Below, piece after piece: positions 53,371 through 64,000 of a stretch of DNA of 64,000 nucleotides. The stretch is from assembly GCF_006716355.1 (NCBI RefSeq), contig NZ_VFOW01000001.1:620001-684000 (forward strand). Direction: 5' to 3'. The stretch comes from Stackebrandtia endophytica. Its GTDB lineage: Bacteria; Actinomycetota; Actinomycetes; Mycobacteriales; Micromonosporaceae. The first letter of the stretch is position 1, and every line of letters starts with the position of its first letter. The notes under the pieces are model-generated. The model ran no database searches. It was not told where the DNA came from and saw only the letters and a program-made list of their open reading frames with translations. Made by a program: the position numbers and the translations under genes.

Positions 53371-56300
53371 CTATTCGAGATTGGATAGTGCGGTGTAGAG
53401 CGGGCGGTACAACTCCTGCACCAGAGAGCTGTCGCCTGTGGATTTGCGTCCGTCATTTCTGAAGTACGGTTCAAGGACTTCGCGCATGCTGATCAACAGG
53501 CTGCTGCGGGACGTGTCAATGTCGATGCCGCCGGCCTCCTTCGGGAAGAAGGCCGCGTCCACGAAGGCCACTCTGGCCGGCACTCCACCCCTGACCAAGC
53601 GTCCGATGACCTGCCAGATCACCACAAGCTGGTCCCAGGTGAACGCCTCGCGTTCAATATCGTCGAGGTTGGACCAGGCGAGGCGGCGGGCCAGCAGCCT
53701 CCGCCACTTGCGTCGAGCGACTTCCCGAAATGCCACGCCGGCGGCGTCCGCTGAGGCGGCGTTACGGGCCCGACCGTCGAACTCCCCGTTCTCCAGGCTG
53801 CGCAGTGCCCAGTCGTTGAGCGCGTGCAGCGATAGGTTGATGTCATTGGGCCGATGGTGTGGCCGGGCCAGGAAGTAGACCGATCCAAATGCCGCCTTGC
53901 CACCGTCGACAACGATGTTGTGCCCTCGTTCGACGGCCAACAGCGGCGCCACCAGGAGTCGGCCCGGTCCGTCGGGGAAGCTGGTGATGTTTCCCCGATG
54001 CAGGCTGACCCAGGTGTCATCCTGGTCGGCGTCGTCGGGTAGGAGCTGGACGACGCGTCCCTTCCACTCCGGGATGCCGTCCAGGAACTCAACCGCGTCG
54101 CGGGCCTCCGCGTAGGATCCGGTCAGCAGTAGGATCCGTTTGCGGTCAGGGTCATCGATCTGGTCGAGTTCGACGGCGAGTTTGCTGCAGGCACCGGACA
54201 AACCGGCCACCGGTTCGGCGAGACGTTTCAGCATGAGGCGAAGCGCCGCCGGACGGTCGTTGAGTCGTTGACCCGAAAGCCACAGTGGCGCATTATCGTC
54301 GGTGTAGAGCAGCTCCTTCCGAAACTCCGTCCGAGCGATCGCGTCGATCTCGTCGTCCTTCGGGCGGAGTACCACGCCTACCGGTACATCGACGTGATAT
54401 CTGCTGGAGCTGCCTGCCCAACTGGTCGCCGACATCAGGATCACATGCGGACTCGGTCGATCGTCGATCTGACAGAAGGCGTCGAGGCGTCGCAAGAGTT
54501 GCCGCCCCAGACCTTCGCAACGGAAGAACCGGAGGATTCCGCCCGGCTGGCCAGTGTCGGATTCTTCCAGAATGAATTGAAAGCCCAGGACGTTGCCCAT
54601 GGGTGATTCGGCAAGGACCGGCTGGTAATCAGGGGGTGGTGAATGTGACAACACATTGGATGTCGACTCCAAGCGCAGGTTGGCTTCCACCGCTCGCCAC
54701 GACCAGGTGATGAAGTTGAGACGATGATGCATCGCCGCCAACAGCAGGGTGAATTCCAACTGGAGTAGTTGCCGTGGCAGTGCCGGGTCGTCCAGGTGCT
54801 GGTCTCCGGCCAGATCAGCCAGCAGGTCACGCATTCGGTCCTCTGTGGTTCCCGCTCCAGCTGACAGCAACTCCAGAGTGGCGGCCACCAGAAGATTGAC
54901 CGTTGAGGTCTCGTCGGCGTTCAGCTCGGATGAGTCCGTCATGCTCCGAGGTACGACCGGCTGGTCCCGGTATTCGCCGAGTATCCGGCTCGCACGACCG
55001 GCCGGAGATCCCGGATCCTCGACGTCGACTTCTTCACCGAACCACTCGGCTATCAACTGGAAGTGGAGCGTGAACGCACTGAAGTAATCGACTCGTACCC
55101 AGTCTCGCAGCCGCTTGTCTTGCAGCAACATCCCGAAGATCCGGTTGGCCGCGCCATTGACGGTGTTGACCGCGTTGAGCCAGTCCTCGATCAGCCCGTC
55201 GGACAGTTGCGCTCGAGCGGCTTGGCTCAGCTCACGGACCTGGTGGCTGGTGATCTCGTCCAACCAAGAATCCGGGTAGCGACCATAGAGGGTGACCGCC
55301 GGCGCGAAAGCCGTATCAAAGTGCAGCTGCACCCGGTCCGCCTCATCAACAATGATCAGGTCGGCGCGACGGGCCAGTAGTTCCAGAAAGCGGATGCGTC
55401 GATCCGCCTGGTGTTCGGGAACTTGACTGTGCATCAAGCTCGCCGGGTTGGCGATCCACACCGAGGCGTCCACCAGATCGTGGTGTCCGCGATGACGCGG
55501 GCAGTCGGCCCACAACGGACATCCGCGCCGCTTCGCAGGACGCTTCGGACCGGTTTCCTCATCATCGGTCGCCGGATACAACCTCGTGCATGGAGCGTCG
55601 GCGATCGGGAGTGGTCGAGCCGACTCGTGACCGCGAAGCGCATCGGTTGGGCACGCACTGGACAGATAGTCGAACCCCGGATGGTCGTGGTGCAGCATCG
55701 TGGCAGCGCCGGCGGTGTGCTGCCTGCGGTGAAGTCGATGGATGTGCCGCTCCCTGGTCGACCGCCCGATGATCGGGGCGGCTTTGACATCCAAGCTGTT
55801 CAGCAACCGCGTGATCTGGAGTGTCTCGGCCACATCGGAAACCAGAACGCCGACCCGCAACCCTCGTTTAACGACACAGTAGACGGTCAAGATGTCTCGT
55901 AGTGTGGACTTTCCGGCGCCCACCATGCCAACCAGGTGCAGCAGCCCGTCGATGGTGAGCTGCCAATCGTCCTCCGCGACGAACCGGCCGTCAGTACCTG
56001 TTCGAATCCGCAGTTCAATACGTTCCAGCCGCCGAACCCAGTCATTGGTCTTGCCTTGGAACGGGTTTGCCGCCTCGGCTTCATCCATTGCCTTGGCGCA
56101 GTCGTAGAGTTCACTGCGGTGGACGACGATAGGGGCGCCTCTCCCGGCCGGCAACCCATCGACATCGTGTTGGGCGGGCCGGTTGAACGGTAGATCCGGT
56201 CCGAAACGCACCGAGTGTTGCTGGTCACGAGCCCAGAACCGGTGCTCCCCCGGCTCCGCGAGGGTCAAGTCGGAGGGTCGGAACCTCGGCGGTGCCGCCA

Positions 56301-56703
56301 AAAGGTCGGCATATCGTTCGAAGCGTTCTCCCCCGGTGGCCATCACCCGTGTTGGCACATCGGACTGAGATGCGAAGTGGAAACCGCGGAGCCCTCGCGG
56401 CAGCAGTCCATAGTTCCGCAATTGTTCTCGCCACCTTCGACGCCGCATGCCGGTGAGGTGAAACCGTGACCTCTCCAACAACAGCTGTTGACCGGGTGAC
56501 AGGGTCAAGCCACGGCCGCGGGTAAACGGATACCCCGTGAACAGAGTCCAGGCGTCGAGTGCGGACCATCCAGGAGCCACCTCGGTCAGGACATACAGTC
56601 CCAGTTCGACGTCCAGGAACCCCGACGTCGATAGAGCCCGGTCGCTGGGCCACGGACGCAGGGTTGCCGCGATGGGTTCATGCCAACCGGCACGATCACG
56701 CAT
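53371..56703 (-). CDS. DinG-type helicase of pPIWI-RE island
   Basis: The 1,110-residue protein has an N-terminal region of about 240 residues special to this island, followed by an SF2 XPD/DinG-like helicase. Walker A is GMVGAGKST with Lys265, and DEAD is at 453-456. A Cys cluster between them (CPTDALRG, APCTRLYP, GCPLWADCPRH) fits a 4Fe-4S cluster. ILMSATSW is motif III, and QVIGRLVRGGVPARVAF is motif VI. ATG 56703 has AAGGAGGT upstream and overlaps the REase gene by 8 bases. It would unwind nucleic acid for the PIWI-RE and nuclease. Confidence 0.88.
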   Translation of the reverse strand: MRDRAGWHEPIAATLRPWPSDRALSTSGFLDVELGLYVLTEVAPGWSALDAWTLFTGYPFTRGRGLTLSPGQQLLLERSRFHLTGMRRRRWREQLRNYGLLPRGLRGFHFASQSDVPTRVMATGGERFERYADLLAAPPRFRPSDLTLAEPGEHRFWARDQQHSVRFGPDLPFNRPAQHDVDGLPAGRGAPIVVHRSELYDCAKAMDEAEAANPFQGKTNDWVRRLERIELRIRTGTDGRFVAEDDWQLTIDGLLHLVGMVGAGKSTLRDILTVYCVVKRGLRVGVLVSDVAETLQITRLLNSLDVKAAPIIGRSTRERHIHRLHRRQHTAGAATMLHHDHPGFDYLSSACPTDALRGHESARPLPIADAPCTRLYPATDDEETGPKRPAKRRGCPLWADCPRHRGHHDLVDASVWIANPASLMHSQVPEHQADRRIRFLELLARRADLIIVDEADRVQLHFDTAFAPAVTLYGRYPDSWLDEITSHQVRELSQAARAQLSDGLIEDWLNAVNTVNGAANRIFGMLLQDKRLRDWVRVDYFSAFTLHFQLIAEWFGEEVDVEDPGSPAGRASRILGEYRDQPVVPRSMTDSSELNADETSTVNLLVAATLELLSAGAGTTEDRMRDLLADLAGDQHLDDPALPRQLLQLEFTLLLAAMHHRLNFITWSWRAVEANLRLESTSNVLSHSPPPDYQPVLAESPMGNVLGFQFILEESDTGQPGGILRFFRCEGLGRQLLRRLDAFCQIDDRPSPHVILMSATSWAGSSSRYHVDVPVGVVLRPKDDEIDAIARTEFRKELLYTDDNAPLWLSGQRLNDRPAALRLMLKRLAEPVAGLSGACSKLAVELDQIDDPDRKRILLLTGSYAEARDAVEFLDGIPEWKGRVVQLLPDDADQDDTWVSLHRGNITSFPDGPGRLLVAPLLAVERGHNIVVDGGKAAFGSVYFLARPHHRPNDINLSLHALNDWALRSLENGEFDGRARNAASADAAGVAFREVARRKWRRLLARRLAWSNLDDIEREAFTWDQLVVIWQVIGRLVRGGVPARVAFVDAAFFPKEAGGIDIDTSRSSLLISMREVLEPYFRNDGRKSTGDSSLVQELYRPLYTALSNLE

Positions 56704-57457
56704 GGGGGACCTCCTTGGATTGGCGCAGGTGGCGGCGAACCAGTTTGAGGAACTCTCGGACCGAGTAGAGGCGGAGCCTGTCTGCAATCTCCGTGTCGCA
56801 GTGCCGTTTGAACGTGGAGATGTAGTCCGCGCGTTGCGCAACACGGTGGTCCGGGACGACGAGGAAGAACCGGTTCCAGTCGGGCTTCCTCGGAAGCCAC
56901 GTCATACTGCGGCCGAGCAACCGCGGGTCGGCACGATCCTTGGCGTCGATGGCCCACACAGTGCCATTCCGAAAGGTCACGGCCAGGTCGTAGGCGTCGA
57001 AATCGGGCCACATGTCAACCTGAAGGCCGAGCTTCCGAAGCTCAGACTCAAGTTCAATCTCCACCAGGCCCGGCCCAGTGATGAAGGTGCGAAGTGGGAG
57101 CGCCAGATGATGCACGCCTCGAGTCGTGGCCAGGTCAATCAGCCGGCCGATCGCGGCTTCACCATGTCGGCGGCATCGGTCAAGCTCACACGTCCAGCCG
57201 CCGTTTCGTTGCGGGCGCATAAGACACCCGCATCCGGCGCACACCGCAAACCTACCGTCCTGACGATATGCAGCCGGGGCCTCCGGATAGCAATCCGGGA
57301 GCAGATCCGCGACCGGAAGCAATTCGACTTCGCCCAGTAGGTCATCAAGCTCCGCGCGGGTCAGGACCGGACGCTCGATCAGCAGGCGACGGTACGCCAC
57401 ATAGGAATCAGGGCTGTCATCGCTGCGGCAGACGGCCAACGCGGTCTTCAGTTGCAC
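56696..57457 (-). CDS. PD-(D/E)XK nuclease of pPIWI-RE island
   Basis: The 253-residue protein has a Cys-rich knuckle (CAGCGCL, CELDRCRRH, about 75-98) and a restriction-endonuclease-fold active site: Asp157 in FDAYDLAVTF and Asp171-Ala-Lys173 in VWAIDAKDRAD. It is the third canonical component of PIWI-RE islands (pPIWI_RE_REase). The GTG start lies inside the end of the upstream gene (41-base overlap), so translation is probably coupled. A later start is possible but would lose conserved-looking residues. Confidence 0.87.
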   Translation of the reverse strand: MQLKTALAVCRSDDSPDSYVAYRRLLIERPVLTRAELDDLLGEVELLPVADLLPDCYPEAPAAYRQDGRFAVCAGCGCLMRPQRNGGWTCELDRCRRHGEAAIGRLIDLATTRGVHHLALPLRTFITGPGLVEIELESELRKLGLQVDMWPDFDAYDLAVTFRNGTVWAIDAKDRADPRLLGRSMTWLPRKPDWNRFFLVVPDHRVAQRADYISTFKRHCDTEIADRLRLYSVREFLKLVRRHLRQSKEVPHA

Positions 57458-57800
57458 GTTTCTCGAAGTGTTCGGCCAAGGGATCGGCCACCGTCATGCG
57501 CCATTCGAGGCATACCTCGGTGGGAGCCCGTGTCAACTCGCCGACCAACGGCTCATCGAGTTCCAGACCAATACCCCAGTCGACCGGAGCCGACCTCGCC
57601 GACCAGGTCACCATGTCGGGCACACTGACCGGCGGGGTCACACCGTTCCTAAGGCAGGTCAGGACCAGCAGGTTGTACGCCTGTCTGACCCGACGCGAAT
57701 AGATGGGCTCGGTCGGTCGCTCCTTCCGCGACAGGTCCACCAGCGCCGTTGCCAGCAGGTGCAGTAGGTCGGCGCCGCCGATTACTGGGACCGCGTTCAT
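57417..57800 (-). CDS. Small pPIWI-RE-associated protein, unknown function
   Basis: The 127-residue protein is mostly helical at its N-terminus (ADLLHLLATALVDLSRKERP, then YSRRVRQAYNLLVLTCLRNG), followed by a Trp-rich segment (MVTWSARSAPVDWGIGLEL). I do not recognise a fold with certainty; one of the small accessory domains described for PIWI-RE three-gene islands is possible. It overlaps both neighbours (4 bases upstream, 41 downstream), showing it belongs to the operon. Confidence 0.7.
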   Translation of the reverse strand: MNAVPVIGGADLLHLLATALVDLSRKERPTEPIYSRRVRQAYNLLVLTCLRNGVTPPVSVPDMVTWSARSAPVDWGIGLELDEPLVGELTRAPTEVCLEWRMTVADPLAEHFEKRATEDRVGRLPQR

Positions 57801-59392
57801 GCGCTACCTCCGTCGATTGCCGCGTCGGGACAACTATTCGCATATGGACACCAACGACAGGCTTCTCCGGGATTGGTATCGGTTGAGCGATTGACCCGCC
57901 ATGGAGCCGTAACCGCGCTGATGACTTCACGCGCTCGATCCACTTCGGCCGGATCGGTCACATCGATGTACTCGATGTCGCAGCCACCGTCGTTCAGGGT
58001 TTCCAGCTCCACTCGACTGGCTGGTGCCTCGCCAAGCACCCCGTCTGACATCATGAGAACCGCAATGGCCAACTGAATCCGATGCCGACCGGCAAGCAGG
58101 TCCTCCGATGTCCACGGGAGTCGTTGCGTCACCTTTGTCTCACGCCAGACCCATTCCCCCTCCTCGCGATAGAGCAGATCGGGCTGAGCATGCACCACCG
58201 TGTTGCAGTCCGGATCGAAGGCGATCAGATCAACGACTGGTTGCACTGATTCGATACTCGCTCCGTTTCGGAGCGGGCACAGTTCCGACGCATGCCGGCT
58301 CAACGCCGTCGCGGCGACTGTCGACTGCTCCGCCGACAGCTCAAAATCATGGTTCCGCCAGTCTGCGGCGGTCCACGGGACGTCGTTGAGGGTGCAGGTA
58401 CGACCACGTCGATGGAGCGCAGTAAGCCGTGCGTCGACTGCTCTTCCCACCTGCTCGGGTATCGACTGTGGGGCTCCGGGAAGATGCTGACGATGCAGGT
58501 GGTCACGCCGTGGGCACTGCGAATAGTATCGCCCATTCGTCGCGGACCACGTACCTCGATCAGCACCTGAGGCCGACACACCGAGCAGTCCTCGTATCGT
58601 CGGAACTTCCGGACAATCGGGTATCAACGCACACCCGTCACAATCCCGACCAGGACGACGAACCTCGTGTTTACGAGCGGTTCGCGCTGCGTCCTTCGCG
58701 TTCGTGTCGTACAGCGTCCGAGCCAGTGATGGTGGACCTGAAAACCGTTCGCGACCAGTGCGATTACCTACGAAGTACTCAACGACCTCGATGTGGCGTG
58801 GTTGCAACTCATTGTCCCTCAACCGATGTGGTTGGTGATGCCATTCCCACGGGCGCGGCGTCTCCGCAGATACCCCGTTCGCGGCGCACAGGGCTGCCGC
58901 TGCAATGCGTGCCAGTTCATACGGAGCCGCATGATCGGAATATCTCAGCAGATAGATCCGACGCTGCTCTCCATCGTCAGAGGCAGCCCATATCCCCCAA
59001 GCCGTGAGTTCCCATACGCACTCCCCGCAAGACTTCTGCAACACCACAGGGCCCTCCAAGATCCGCAGCCCGTCGCCCGAGGGGTCAGGAAACCCGCCAA
59101 TGGCTTCGAGTAGCCATTCACTCTCGGTCGATGTCAGCCTGGGAAATCGGCTGGACAACCAGCCCTGCAGTTCGTTCCTGTCCTTACCACCAAGCAGCCT
59201 TCGGATCACACCCTCACGGATGGCGCCCAGCAAGAACGGTGCATCCACCGTGCGCTGACGCGGGGTCTTGACACGGCTGCCCGGTTTCCGAGTTCGAAAC
59301 GCAGGGCAGGCTCCGGGGCTCAAATCACTGAGGTTCAAGCGTTTCACGAGCCGAGTCCGGGTCTCCGTTTGCAACTTCGTCTCTTCCGTCAC
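57797..59392 (-). CDS. Cas4/RecB-like nuclease with Cys clusters
   Basis: The 531-residue protein has a C-terminal PD-(D/E)XK site, AQPDLLY followed by WVWRETKVTQ (D-x12-ExK), and a final Cys cluster CRWCPYANSCPDA, as in Cas4/AddB-type Fe-S nucleases. Another Cys group lies mid-protein (DCDGCALIPDCPEV), possibly a second metal site. This is not part of the classic three-gene PIWI-RE island, as I know it. It is the first gene of the operon. The GTG at 59392 removes an upstream frame part lacking support. Confidence 0.78.
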   Translation of the reverse strand: MTEETKLQTETRTRLVKRLNLSDLSPGACPAFRTRKPGSRVKTPRQRTVDAPFLLGAIREGVIRRLLGGKDRNELQGWLSSRFPRLTSTESEWLLEAIGGFPDPSGDGLRILEGPVVLQKSCGECVWELTAWGIWAASDDGEQRRIYLLRYSDHAAPYELARIAAAALCAANGVSAETPRPWEWHHQPHRLRDNELQPRHIEVVEYFVGNRTGRERFSGPPSLARTLYDTNAKDAARTARKHEVRRPGRDCDGCALIPDCPEVPTIRGLLGVSASGADRGTWSATNGRYYSQCPRRDHLHRQHLPGAPQSIPEQVGRAVDARLTALHRRGRTCTLNDVPWTAADWRNHDFELSAEQSTVAATALSRHASELCPLRNGASIESVQPVVDLIAFDPDCNTVVHAQPDLLYREEGEWVWRETKVTQRLPWTSEDLLAGRHRIQLAIAVLMMSDGVLGEAPASRVELETLNDGGCDIEYIDVTDPAEVDRAREVISAVTAPWRVNRSTDTNPGEACRWCPYANSCPDAAIDGGSA

Positions 59393-59551
59393 GCCAACCA
59401 CTGTACACGGAGTTTGTGAACATAGCCAACCCATTCCGTGAACTTGGGCATTAACACACCTAAGCTAATGTCACATCGTTCGTGTAGACAGGACTTGACC
59501 AGGTGTGATGCCCTAGGATTCGGTCTGCCAACCACCAGAAGAGGTCACAAC
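59393..59551. promoter_or_regulatory. Divergent promoter region of pPIWI-RE operon and methylase-like gene
   Basis: These 159 bases must drive both transcripts. TTGACC at 59495-59500 could be a -35 box for the rightward gene, but no well-spaced -10 is evident (TAGGAT at 59514 is only 13 bases away). No clear operator palindrome was seen. Confidence 0.35.
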
Positions 59552-61741
59552 ATGGATGCCGTTGAAGTCAGCTCTGCTGACATCGCACGTATCGCCAACG
59601 TGCGCCCAACAGCTGTCAGCAATTGGCGCAAGCGGCACATCGACTTTCCAGAACCGGTGGGCGGCACGGAAAAGAGCCCGCGTTTCAATCTCTCCGACGT
59701 CCTATCCTGGCTGCGAGACCAAGGAAAAGCTGTCAATCTTCCGACACAGCAACGACTTCACCAGGCAATCGAGTCAGCGGCCGAACATACATCGCTGCCT
59801 GCTGCATTGGTACAGGCCGGACTGGCCTTGCTATATGTCGATCACCCGCCGCCCGGCGCCAACGCCGATGCCTGGATTGATCCGCTCGCCGAAGCACAGG
59901 CAGAGCTTGCCCGCACCAATTTTGGACTCGCCGACGTTCCGCCGCCAGATGCGCTAGCCCCTGCATCCAACGCAATGCTGCGAACCGCGCTTACCGAGGA
60001 CAACAAGCGATCACGACAATCAATCGTGGAGAAACTCCTCGATCGTTACCTTCAAGACCGACCGCCGTCCAATCTGGGTACCACCCCACGGCCATTGGCG
60101 GAGCTCATGATTGCACTCGTAGGTTCCGATCCCGGTAGCCTGATGGACCCTGCATGCGGAACCGGGTCAATACTGGTCTCCGCCGCAAAGGCTGGCCATT
60201 CCCGGCTCATGGGCCAAGACGCCGACCCAACCTTGGCAATGATGACGGCTATACGGTTGCAACTGACCGGTACACAAGGTTTCGACATCCAGCTCGGTGA
60301 CGCCCTCAACCGGGACGCGTTTGGCTCCGCCAAGGCCGACAATATCGCGTGCCATGTGCCGCCCAGTGACCGCGGATGGCTGCGCGAAAGTTCACTCAAC
60401 GATGAACGATGGGCATACGGCGTCCCGTCCAACCGCGAGTCGGAGCTGGCTTGGGTGCAGCATGCCCTGTGGCATCTCAAACCAGGCGGGATGGCTGCAC
60501 TTCTGATGTCTCCGGGCGCAGGCACCCGCCCTTCCGGACGGAGGATTCGACGCGAATTGGCGAGCAAAGGCGCACTGCGTGCGGTGATCTCGCTTCCCCG
60601 TGGCTCGCTTCATAATACAACGGTTGCGCCACAGGTGTGGCTACTCACCAATGCCGCCAGTGTGAACGCACACTCGACCGTCCTGATGATGGATCTATCC
60701 AATCAGCACGAGGACAATGTGCCACAGTGGAAGGAGATCTCCGAACGCGCACTCGGATGCTGGCACAGGTATCAAGAGTCCTGGAGCGACCGGCTACGTC
60801 GAAATGATCAGGCACGCGCGGTACCGATTATTGAATTGCTCGATGAGGAAGTGGATCTGACGCCTACGAAATACCTGCCGGTGACACTAGCACCAGCCAA
60901 ATCGGTAATAGAACTGAAAGAAGAACATCGCAAGGCCACCTTGCACTTTGAGGGCCTGCAAGCGCAACTCGCCGAGCTCCCCATCGAATTCACCAACCTG
61001 CCAACAACTATCCGGTGGGAGACTATTGACCTTCTCGAGCAACAAGACGTACTCCGCATCTGGCGCCATCAAACGAGCGGTGATAGCTCCCATTCCACCA
61101 AACTGGTCCGAGTCATCACCCCAATCGATATCGCCAGGCACCAGGCGTCTCAGGAATCCACCGAAGTGCCCGATGTGGAACTTGCTACCCAGGTTCGCCC
61201 TGGCGACGTGCTCGCGGTCGTAATCAATCGACGCCTATATGCCAGAACCGCAACTGACGCAGATATCGACGCGCATATCGGTCCTCAAGTAGTAATACTT
61301 CGGCCACATCCGCAGATGCTCGACTGCCACTATCTTTCTGGATTCCTCAATGGCAGGTCGGCAGGCGAACAACTTGCACGCAATATCAGCTCGACGGGCG
61401 TCCACACCACGAGCGAGCTCCGGCGCATCAGAATGCCTGTCCCCGATATAGACGCTCAAATTGAGCTGGCCAAGCGACTTTGCCAATTGGAACAGTTGGC
61501 CGATCACGCTCGATCGACATTCCGGTTGACCGATGTATTCACCGGGGATTATCGCGACAGCCTGCTGGAACAGATGACCGGCGAGGACATGACCGGCGAG
61601 GACAGGTCCGGGCAAACTGACAACCCGGCCAGCCGATCCACAGCTGATTCAACAGAGCAAACACCCGCGTTAGCTGACGACTGCTCGCCAGAGGTGCAGA
61701 CCGACGACTCGATCGTCCGAACTCACACCGGTCAATCGTAA
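59552..61741 (+). CDS. HsdM-like DNA methylase with degenerate catalytic motif
   Basis: The 729-residue protein has an N-terminal HTH (VSSADIARIANVRPTAVSNW, then PRFNLSDVLSWLRDQGK). An N6-methylase domain follows, with SAM motif I DPACGTGSI at 199-207. The C-terminal part resembles type I specificity/TRD sequence (MPVPDIDAQIELAKRLCQLE). Where motif IV should read NPP[FY], it has HVPPS (268-272): the catalytic Asn is Val and the aromatic is Ser. Adjacent residues SDRGW and the PSNRESELAWVQHALWHLKPGG block are typical, so the alignment is firm. It may bind SAM and DNA without methylation. It is divergent from the PIWI-RE operon; start ATG 59552 follows AGAGG. Confidence 0.87.
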   Translation: MDAVEVSSADIARIANVRPTAVSNWRKRHIDFPEPVGGTEKSPRFNLSDVLSWLRDQGKAVNLPTQQRLHQAIESAAEHTSLPAALVQAGLALLYVDHPPPGANADAWIDPLAEAQAELARTNFGLADVPPPDALAPASNAMLRTALTEDNKRSRQSIVEKLLDRYLQDRPPSNLGTTPRPLAELMIALVGSDPGSLMDPACGTGSILVSAAKAGHSRLMGQDADPTLAMMTAIRLQLTGTQGFDIQLGDALNRDAFGSAKADNIACHVPPSDRGWLRESSLNDERWAYGVPSNRESELAWVQHALWHLKPGGMAALLMSPGAGTRPSGRRIRRELASKGALRAVISLPRGSLHNTTVAPQVWLLTNAASVNAHSTVLMMDLSNQHEDNVPQWKEISERALGCWHRYQESWSDRLRRNDQARAVPIIELLDEEVDLTPTKYLPVTLAPAKSVIELKEEHRKATLHFEGLQAQLAELPIEFTNLPTTIRWETIDLLEQQDVLRIWRHQTSGDSSHSTKLVRVITPIDIARHQASQESTEVPDVELATQVRPGDVLAVVINRRLYARTATDADIDAHIGPQVVILRPHPQMLDCHYLSGFLNGRSAGEQLARNISSTGVHTTSELRRIRMPVPDIDAQIELAKRLCQLEQLADHARSTFRLTDVFTGDYRDSLLEQMTGEDMTGEDRSGQTDNPASRSTADSTEQTPALADDCSPEVQTDDSIVRTHTGQS

Positions 61742-61859
61742 CTCTGCGCCGCCTAAGGAGTGTCGGAATATTTGAGTTCAAACATGAGACGCCCTATGTC
61801 GCATGGTGACCCAATCGATCGGCGTTGCCGAAGATCAGGGTTGCCAGCTTCAAAAGGGC

Positions 61860-62440
61860 TGATCGTTCGTACTCAAGCATATCCACCAGCTACACCATGT
61901 TTGGTTCAGCTGACGACCATGGACTTGTCCGCGGCTACTCAGTTCTATTGCGGACTGTTCAGCGGGGGGCAAGAACGATCTAGCTTGACGTCATTCCTAC
62001 TGCGCGGGTTCACAGTAGCCACCGCACGCGAGACACCCGCCGCGAGCGGCAACGCCTGGACCACCCAGATGTCCGTCGACGACCTCACTGCGGTCGGTGC
62101 CACCATCAAGACCGTGGTGCGGCAGCATGCTTCTACGGCTCGGTCGTCGATTGGAAGAAGCCTGTGGGCAAATCAGTCCCCGGTATGACGCACAGCGAGT
62201 GGGAACCGCGGACGGGTGATCGGGAGCAGGACCAACTGCCCGACGAGATCCCCGCCGATTGGCACACCAGCTTCGAAGTCGCAGAACGCTGTTTCACGCC
62301 GGCGGAACCGTGCTCCTGAAGCCCATGGATATCCAGGTCGGCGAGTATGCACAGCTGGCCGATCCACACGGTGGCGCATTCGGTGTGATCGGCACTGCTC
62401 GACGCGCCGCCAACGCTCACTCGATCAGGCGAAGGGTTCA
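61860..62440 (+). pseudogene. Decayed two-domain VOC/glyoxalase gene
   Basis: Pieces of a tandem vicinal-oxygen-chelate protein appear in order but in different frames. The first domain is PPATPCLVQLTTMDLSAATQFYCGLF then FLLRGFTVATARETPAASGNAWTTQMSVDDL (61,880-62,110). The second-domain pieces are DEIPADWHTSFEVA (about 62,240-62,280) and GGTVLLKPMDIQVGEYAQLADPHGGAFGVI (about 62,300-62,390). At least two frameshifts and internal loss are needed to join them. Confidence 0.75.
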
Positions 62441-62589
62441 ATGTAGCGTCAGAACGGATCCGTCACCGCACTCAGGTCAACCTCGGAAGAGGCGCACGGC
62501 TCGGTGCGACCGAGGGTAGCCTTGGCGTCGCGTGTCCCGGTGATATCGCCCTACTGGACGCGATTCACCCCCGACAGACCGCATAGGAC

Positions 62590-64000
<1,411 letters not shown>

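Overview
This window is chromosomal DNA from a high-G+C actinomycete. The evidence is the G+C-rich codon use, the DUF3052-aceE and CdaR/PucR-fabD-fabH-acpP-fabF-accD gene orders, XRE/DUF397 pairs, WXG100-like proteins and a T-box of the translation-controlling type. A Micromonosporales/Glycomycetales-type organism such as Stackebrandtia is my guess from overall character; it is not proven here.

Bases 1-9,900 hold assorted accessory genes: a 5'-truncated FAD monooxygenase, a ricin-like anchored protein, a DUF574 methyltransferase, a divergent SDR/HxlR pair, a three-gene YbaB/WXG-like cluster, a GNAT, a DUF4291 protein, a divergent TetR/alpha-beta hydrolase pair with a symmetrical operator, and tRNA-Val. 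Bases 9,900-32,800 are mostly core genes: peroxiredoxin, DUF3052, AceE, an aldo-keto reductase, a second YbaB/WXG-like cluster, the type II fatty-acid operon behind its CdaR/PucR regulator, an adenosine-deaminase-family enzyme, the Nif3/zinc-ribbon/RNase H operon, an XRE-TPR regulator, an orphan glutamate-binding lipoprotein and LipB. The block ends with a compact archaeal-type aspartyl-tRNA synthetase whose leader is a T-box that appears to have an Asp (GAC) specifier and to hide the Shine-Dalgarno sequence.

Bases 33,175-61,741 form a defence island. Its first module is a three-gene + strand operon. The first gene encodes a 2,071-residue protein joining a Ser/Thr kinase, an SF2 helicase with a DUF1998 Cys4 region and a C-terminal Vsr/DUF559-like nuclease domain. 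A DrmD-like SNF2 ATPase and a 1,335-residue PglX/DrmMI-like adenine methyltransferase follow. The architecture recalls DISARM and BREX but matches neither as I know them. A decayed IS5-type element, an XRE/DUF397 locus with repeated TGTGAC boxes and an HTH/PIN toxin-antitoxin pair follow. The second module is a pPIWI-RE system on the - strand (PIWI-RE protein, DinG-type Fe-S helicase, PD-(D/E)XK REase) extended by a small protein and a Cas4/RecB-like nuclease with Cys clusters. Opposite it lies an HsdM-like methylase whose catalytic NPP[FY] motif reads HVPPS, so it may bind DNA without methylating it.

The right end (61,742-64,000) holds a decayed VOC/glyoxalase gene and a long gene, cut by the window edge, that begins with ten CCAG repeats. 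That tract would switch the reading frame if the copy number changed.
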